Part shown: positions 59,667-64,000 of the stretch, piece after piece
Position numbering within the stretch: the first letter of the stretch is position 1
How the letters are laid out: each line of letters starts with the position of its first letter
Assembly: GCF_000010165.1 (NCBI RefSeq)
Contig: NC_012491.1
Coordinates: forward strand, 5,952,001 to 6,016,000
Length of the DNA: 64,000 nt
Direction: 5' to 3'
DNA from: Brevibacillus brevis NBRC 100599
GTDB taxonomy: Bacteria; Bacillota; Bacilli; Brevibacillales; Brevibacillaceae
The notes under the pieces: model-generated
Databases searched by the model: none
What the model was told of the DNA's origin: nothing
What the model saw: the letters and a program-made list of their open reading frames with translations, nothing else
Position numbers and translations under genes: made by a program

Positions 59667-60455
59667 TTATCGTTTTGTAAAGTAGGAAAGCCCCATCAGA
59701 CGTTCAATGATGAACATGAGAATAGCCGTAAAAATCATGAGCAGCACGGAAATCGCGGCGATCGTCGGATCGAAGTTGTTTTCTACGTACGTCAGCATCT
59801 GGATCGGCAGCGTGCTTACCCCTGGTCCCGTCATGAAAACAGAGATATCTACGTTGTTGAAAGACTCCAGAAAAGCGATCAGAATCGCAGCAATAATCCC
59901 GGAGCGAATATTCGGCAAGACGACTTTGAAAAAGGTTTCGAGGCGACCTGCCCCAAGGCTTAACGCCGCTTCTTCAATGGCGAAGTCAAAGTTGGACAAG
60001 GAAGATGCAATGACGCGAATGATAAACGGAAGCATCAGCACCGTATGACCGACGAGAAGTCCCGCATAAATCGGCAAATTATATACAACAATGACATATT
60101 TCAGCATGGCAAAGCCCATCACGATACCCGGAATCAGGACAGGTGAGATGAAAACGCCATTCAAGATGCCTTTGCCGCGAAAATCAAAGCGACTGAGCGC
60201 ATAGGCTGCCGGAATCCCCAACAAGAGCGCCAAGAGATTGCCCAGCAAGGAAACGAACATCGACGTCTTAAACGTCGTCATGAACATTTCTACATCGAAA
60301 ATGTTTTCGTACCACCGCAAGGAAAAACCCTCCGGCGGAAACTTCAAGACACTCCCCGGCTCAAACGACGTAAAAGAAATGATAATGAGCGGCCCTAGCA
60401 AAAACAGAAAGACGAGAGAGGTAAACAGGGCCAACCCGCGATTTTTCTCCTGCAT
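59667..60455 (-). CDS. ABC transporter permease, PotC type
   Basis: Inner-membrane permease of 262 residues with six hydrophobic segments (for example LALFTSLVFLFLLGPLIIIS) and the EAA loop as EEAALSLGAGRLETFFKVVLP, which couples to the ATPase. It starts five bases after the preceding permease gene, with AAGGGG upstream. Confidence 0.92.
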   Translation of the reverse strand: MQEKNRGLALFTSLVFLFLLGPLIIISFTSFEPGSVLKFPPEGFSLRWYENIFDVEMFMTTFKTSMFVSLLGNLLALLLGIPAAYALSRFDFRGKGILNGVFISPVLIPGIVMGFAMLKYVIVVYNLPIYAGLLVGHTVLMLPFIIRVIASSLSNFDFAIEEAALSLGAGRLETFFKVVLPNIRSGIIAAILIAFLESFNNVDISVFMTGPGVSTLPIQMLTYVENNFDPTIAAISVLLMIFTAILMFIIERLMGLSYFTKR

Positions 60456-60460
60456 AGCTT

Positions 60461-61282
60461 CTACCCCTTCGGATTTAATTTCGTCGCCAGCTTGTTCATG
60501 AAATAGATGACGACAAATGTAATGACAATCATGATCGTGGCAATGACGGATGCCAAATGCCAGTCATTCAGCGTAATCGCATTTTGATACAGGAACGTGG
60601 AGATGACCCGCTGTTTTCCACCTAGCAGGGCAGGCGTGGTGTAGGCGGTCAAGCTTCCGACAAACACGAGAATGCTACCGATGATGAGTCCCGGTACACT
60701 AAGCGGCACAATGACTTTCCAGAAGGCAGTCAACTTGGAAGCACCCAAGCTTTCCGCCGCCTTCAGCAAGTCTGGGTCGATGTTTTCCATCACCCCTACC
60801 AGCGTAATAATGATCAGCGGCAGGAACAGATGAATCAAACCAATCATCATCGCAGTCGGCGTATACAATATTTCCAACGGCTTATCGATGAGCCCGATTG
60901 CAAGCAGCGAGCTGTTCAATAAGCCCTTTTTTCCGAGAATAATCATCCAAGAGAACGACCGCACGACAGAGCTGGTCAGCAAAGGAAAAATAGCCAATGC
61001 CAGCAGGATGCCTTTTTTGCGTGGGCCGAGCTTGGAAATGTAGTACGCGGCAGGAAAACCGATCAGAACACACGCAATCGTCGTGACCAGACTGACCTGC
61101 AACGTTGTCAGCATAATTTTCAGGAAGTACGCATCGGTAAGAAATTGGAGATAGCCTTGGATCGTAAAGCTACCCTCTTGATAAAAGGTGGACGCAATCG
61201 TCATCACGATCGGAATGACCATGAACAACGTCAAAAAAAGCACACCCGGCAACAACAATAAATAAAGACCCGTTTTTCTCAT
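60461..61282 (-). CDS. ABC transporter permease, PotB type
   Basis: Second permease of the importer, 273 residues with six hydrophobic segments and the EAA loop LKAAESLGASKLTAFWKVIV. AGGAG precedes the ATG. It follows the nucleoside hydrolase gene by 26 bases. Confidence 0.92.
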   Translation of the reverse strand: MRKTGLYLLLLPGVLFLTLFMVIPIVMTIASTFYQEGSFTIQGYLQFLTDAYFLKIMLTTLQVSLVTTIACVLIGFPAAYYISKLGPRKKGILLALAIFPLLTSSVVRSFSWMIILGKKGLLNSSLLAIGLIDKPLEILYTPTAMMIGLIHLFLPLIIITLVGVMENIDPDLLKAAESLGASKLTAFWKVIVPLSVPGLIIGSILVFVGSLTAYTTPALLGGKQRVISTFLYQNAITLNDWHLASVIATIMIVITFVVIYFMNKLATKLNPKG

Positions 61283-61308
61283 CTGATTAACTCCTGTTCA
61301 CGGTATCG

Positions 61309-62238
61309 TCAGGCTTTCAATGCGCCGAGAAAACGCGCAAAGAACGCATCTGCATCTACGTCCAGACAGACGTTTATGTTCGGTTCTTTTTTCAGGCGGT
61401 TTTGAAAGTCGCAAACCGTTTGCCCATCACACAGCTCACTTCTCGTTTCGATATCTACATACAGTTTCTGCGTCTTCACCAGCTTCGGATCGAGTGCGAC
61501 CGCGACAGCCAACGGATCATGCATAGCGCACGCATAGATGCCATTTCGCTGAAAATAGCGATGAAGGTAATCAGACGTACTCTGTCTCACGTACTCGCCC
61601 ATCGGGGTATCTCCTAGCCCGCGAATATGCTCCTCATTCAGTAGCACTCTTCGCGTTACATCCAGACCAACCATCGTCAATTGCGGGAATCCGGCATGAA
61701 ATACGACCTTCGCTGCCTCTGGATCGACGTACATGTTGTACTCCGCAACTGGCGTCACATTGCCATGCTCGCGGACCACTCCACCCATGAAAATAACTTC
61801 CTTGACGTGTTGAACAAGCTCCGGATATTTTTTCACCGCCAAAGCCAAATTGGTCAGCGGCCCCGTCATGACGAGCGTAATTTCTCCAGAATGAGCGAGT
61901 ACGTTTTCCACGATGAAATCAGGGGCAAAGCCAGCAGTCGGTTCCTTGTAAATCGGAACTCCGGCAAGGGCACCGCCCAAACCATCCTCACCATGTACGG
62001 CATGCTCGAAAAACAACGGCCGCAATAACGGTTTAGACGCTCCACAGATGACAGGGATTTGCTCGCCGACTTGCAGGAAATCAAGAATTTTGCACGTGTT
62101 TTCCGTGGCTTTTCGCAGCGACACGTTGCCATTCACCGTAGTAATACCAACTAGATCGAATTGCCCGCTTTTCACAGCGAGAATAATGCCAAGCGCATCG
62201 TCAATGCCCGTATCGACGTCAAGAATGATCTTTTTCAC
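61309..62238 (-). CDS. Inosine/uridine-preferring nucleoside hydrolase
   Basis: Calcium-dependent N-ribohydrolase that splits nucleosides into base and ribose, 309 residues. The signature DVDTGIDDALGIILAV at the N terminus holds the metal-binding aspartates, with VMTGPLTNLALAV, EVIFMGGVV, PVAEYNMYVDPEAA and CAMHDPLAVAVAL as further active-site motifs. GTG start with GAGGAGG upstream. Placed between the binding protein and permease genes, it implies that nucleosides are imported and then cut in the cytoplasm. Confidence 0.93.
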   Translation of the reverse strand: MKKIILDVDTGIDDALGIILAVKSGQFDLVGITTVNGNVSLRKATENTCKILDFLQVGEQIPVICGASKPLLRPLFFEHAVHGEDGLGGALAGVPIYKEPTAGFAPDFIVENVLAHSGEITLVMTGPLTNLALAVKKYPELVQHVKEVIFMGGVVREHGNVTPVAEYNMYVDPEAAKVVFHAGFPQLTMVGLDVTRRVLLNEEHIRGLGDTPMGEYVRQSTSDYLHRYFQRNGIYACAMHDPLAVAVALDPKLVKTQKLYVDIETRSELCDGQTVCDFQNRLKKEPNINVCLDVDADAFFARFLGALKA

Positions 62239-62277
62239 AAGTGGTCCTCCTCACTTTCATATAAATTCCTATACGTT

Positions 62278-62313
62278 GAAAACGAGGGTATATCCGAATT
62301 GTCTATACCCTCG
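62278..62313 (-). terminator. Leaky terminator or processing hairpin within the operon
   Basis: Minus-strand perfect 10-bp stem CGAGGGTATA/TATACCCTCG with an 11-base loop and a short TTTTC tail, between the binding-protein gene and the nucleoside hydrolase gene. Such a partial stop commonly raises binding-protein levels above those of downstream genes. Confidence 0.65.
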
Positions 62314-62343
62314 CCCATTGTTTTTCTATCGTTCGTTATTGCG

Positions 62344-63417
62344 TTATTGCGTGATTTCACGATTCCAACGGTCAATCCATGCTTTGGAGTGCTCGTTTAC
62401 GAATTTCATGTCCAGCATTTTCAGCTTGCTTACGGTTTCTTCCCCGTACGTTACACCTTTTGCTTCTTCTTCTGTCAGTTGAACGGTCTTGTTTACAGGG
62501 GAATCGATTTTCGCTTTTGCTGTTTTCTCCTGAACTTCTTTGCTCAGTTGATAGTTGATGAAGTCTTCTGCGAGTGCTTTGTTTTTCGAGCCTTTTACGA
62601 TGTTAACCGTATTCATAACCGCATATCCACCGCTTGCAGGTTGTACGAAAACAGCTTCTGGAACAGCAGCTTTGATGTCTTTGAAGTACATTTCCATGAT
62701 TGGTCCTACGCCGATTTCTTCTTGTCCAAACATGTTCACGTATTCGGAGGTCTTATCGTAGAACTTCACGACATTTTTGTTGACTTCTTTCATTTTCGCG
62801 AAGGCTTGATCCTCGTTAAATTCCTTGCTGCCCGCAACCGCAGAAGCACTGTCGAGAACCATCGGGCCAGTTGTGGACGTAATGCTTGGCAGTGTCAGCT
62901 TGCCTGTCAGCTCTGGATTCCACAGATCTTTCCAATCCTTGATCTCAGTTTTTACGAGCTTTGGATTGTAGGCAATCCCGAATTGGCCAATCGTGTAAGC
63001 TGGACCGTACTCCTCGCCCAGTGGTGCTTTGGCGATGTCGTAGATTTGATCCAGGTTCGGGATGCGGCTGCGGTCGATTTTTTCAAATGCGCCACTCTCA
63101 ATCCCTTGCTGTGCATAGTAGTCAGAGAGGTAGATCAAGTCTACATCGGAGCTTCCTTGGCGGACCTTGTTCAGACGCTCTGCGTTGTTCCCGATTTCCA
63201 GCACGATTTTTACGTTATGTTCTTTTTCAAACGGCTCATATACTTCTTTCCGGAAAAAGTCTTCGGAGAAGCCCCATGTGGAGATGACCAGCTTTTGTGG
63301 CTCGCCCTTGGCTTCGCCGCCAGCTCCCCCCGCTTTTGGTTGATCATTGCTGCCACAGCCAGCGAGTGCCAGTGACATCATAGAAAAAGACAGGATTCCA
63401 GCAAGTAATTTCTTCAT
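62344..63417 (-). CDS. Lipoprotein solute-binding protein of the Pot/Fbp-type importer
   Basis: Membrane-anchored receptor of the ABC importer, 357 residues. Lipoprotein signal MKKLLAGILSFSMMSLALAG with the lipobox cysteine in LALAGCGSN, then the family 1/13 binding-protein fold with LVISTWGFSEDFFRKEVYEP, VDLIYLSDYYAQQG and NTVNIVKGSKNKALAEDFIN. GGAGGAGA precedes the ATG; the 17-residue upstream extension is unsupported. First gene of the operon. Sequence class suggests polyamine or iron; the operon context suggests a nucleoside-related ligand. Confidence 0.9.
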   Translation of the reverse strand: MKKLLAGILSFSMMSLALAGCGSNDQPKAGGAGGEAKGEPQKLVISTWGFSEDFFRKEVYEPFEKEHNVKIVLEIGNNAERLNKVRQGSSDVDLIYLSDYYAQQGIESGAFEKIDRSRIPNLDQIYDIAKAPLGEEYGPAYTIGQFGIAYNPKLVKTEIKDWKDLWNPELTGKLTLPSITSTTGPMVLDSASAVAGSKEFNEDQAFAKMKEVNKNVVKFYDKTSEYVNMFGQEEIGVGPIMEMYFKDIKAAVPEAVFVQPASGGYAVMNTVNIVKGSKNKALAEDFINYQLSKEVQEKTAKAKIDSPVNKTVQLTEEEAKGVTYGEETVSKLKMLDMKFVNEHSKAWIDRWNREITQ

Positions 63418-63472
63418 CGTAATTCTCCTCCAGTTGGGTTCATTTGATGACAAAATATGGTGATACAATAAA

Positions 63473-63524
63473 AAGAAAAGTACCCTTGATTAGAACGTAT
63501 CATTCTAAACAAGAGCACTTTTCT
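63473..63524 (-). terminator. Strong terminator hairpin upstream of the importer operon
   Basis: Minus-strand AAGAAAAGT/ACTTTTCTT arms enclosing a second dyad TTAGAA-N7-TTCTAA and followed by TTTATT. It either ends the DUF2294 gene or acts as an attenuator in the leader of the importer operon, since only about 55 bases separate it from the binding-protein start. Confidence 0.75.
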
Positions 63525-63614
63525 TCGTAAACAAAGAGAAGTGACACCCGTTTTTACGCAAAGTCTACGGTCTCCCCTTAAGATAGATCAAAAGAGAAAA
63601 TCCGAACGATTGCG

Positions 63615-63971
63615 TCAGGTATTCAGTTCTGATTCAGCTAAAATAACATTCGTGATCGCCCACTGCGTAGGCGCATCGTAGTCCCTGAGCACGGCTTCCA
63701 ACGGCAACCCCATCTCTTCTTCCAGTCGTTCTCTCAGTCTCTTCTTATAAAGAAGGGACATGCGAAAATCGACTTCGAGCTTGAGGGCCGGTGCTTCTCC
63801 TTCCAACGCTTGTGAGCGCGGAGAGCGGCGATGCTTAGCTTGGAACGTAATCATCTGATTTTCAATCGTGACTCGGAGCAAAGTCGTTCCAAATCCGAAC
63901 AACTCTTTTGCTATCTCATTATAGATGGCAGACAGCTTTTTTCTAGTTTCATTGGAGTCCACGAGAGTCAT
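63615..63971 (-). CDS. DUF2294 family protein
   Basis: Conserved protein of 118 residues and unknown function. The family pattern is visible: LSAIYNEIAKELFGFGTTLLRVTIENQMITFQAK in pieces, a central MSLLYKKRLRERLEEEMG and a C-terminal DYDAPTQWAITNVIL. AGGTGATG precedes the ATG. Upstream sequence lies outside the window, so operon context is unknown. Confidence 0.75.
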   Translation of the reverse strand: MTLVDSNETRKKLSAIYNEIAKELFGFGTTLLRVTIENQMITFQAKHRRSPRSQALEGEAPALKLEVDFRMSLLYKKRLRERLEEEMGLPLEAVLRDYDAPTQWAITNVILAESELNT

Positions 63972-64000
63972 GTCATCACCTGCGATAGCTGGCATCGGGT

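Noticed and set aside
63530..63610. Purine or other known riboswitch upstream of the nucleoside importer operon
   Set aside because: The conserved purine-aptamer loops are absent; only the terminator hairpin and an inner dyad can be supported.
1..64000. tRNA or rRNA genes, CRISPR arrays, prophage genes
   Set aside because: None were seen on reading either strand; no regularly spaced repeats of CRISPR type and no phage structural proteins among the open frames.

Overview
The window looks like the chromosome of a low-to-medium GC, aerobic, spore-former-type Firmicute, most like Brevibacillus or a close Paenibacillaceae relative. This is inferred from gene content (mtlA-mtlR-mtlF layout, RecQ, AcoD plus DUF779, LevR-type regulator, VanRS-like pairs), strong AGGAGG ribosome binding sites and frequent GTG/TTG starts; no rRNA or marker gene is present to prove it. 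Most genes lie on the minus strand.

Layout. 1-4.1 kb: mannitol PTS operon (mtlA, mtlR, mtlF, with mtlD probably just outside) behind a promoter with an overlapping cre site. 4.2-9.6 kb: a 59-residue secreted peptide gene, a DEAD-box RNA helicase with an attenuator-like leader, a solute-binding protein and a chemoreceptor controlled by a cyclic di-GMP-I riboswitch. 9.6-11.2 kb: formate-tetrahydrofolate ligase. 11.4-16.2 kb: a four-gene oxidative catabolic cluster (tartrate/malate-type dehydrogenase, aldehyde dehydrogenase, SDR, FAD oxidase) with a sigma-54 promoter. 19.8-23.7 kb: an AcoR-like sigma-54 activator and, divergently, an acetaldehyde dehydrogenase plus DUF779 gene with its own sigma-54 promoter.

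Between these sits the most unusual stretch, 16384-19789: an AT-rich 3.4 kb element bounded by 43-bp imperfect inverted repeats starting (C/G)GGGTACA and by a 5-bp direct repeat ATTAT. It encodes no transposase. It carries an RRNPP-type regulator (XRE helix-turn-helix plus TPR, apparently split by a frameshift), a 38-residue secreted propeptide gene directly behind it, and a divergently transcribed secreted protein with histidine motifs followed by a small membrane protein. I read it as a non-autonomous transposon carrying a peptide quorum-sensing cassette.

23.7-29.1 kb: a second DEAD-box helicase with a repeated basic tail, a methyltransferase and a two-component system. 29.2-37.3 kb: a beta-glucoside/diacetylchitobiose-type PTS operon (IIB, IIC, ChbG, IIA, GH4 glycosidase, HAD phosphatase, HPr paralogue) with a consensus sigma-54 promoter and its LevR-family activator. 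37.5-43 kb: a NarL-type two-component pair and an Aas/LplT-like phospholipid repair pair. 43-52.2 kb: secreted nucleotidase, RecQ, VanZ, VanRS-like pair, SDR and FumC, the last with a Fur-box-like site on its promoter. 52.2-52.8 kb holds long imperfect palindromes and no gene. 52.8-56.6 kb: MgtC/SapB protein, MATE exporter and a modular AA10 chitin monooxygenase. 56.9-63.4 kb: a six-gene operon coupling a Pot/Fbp-type ABC transporter to nucleoside hydrolase and adenine deaminase, pointing to purine nucleoside scavenging. The window ends in a DUF2294 gene.

Coordinates of starts were adjusted to ribosome binding sites where these were clear. Family assignments are from motif recognition only; no database search was possible.
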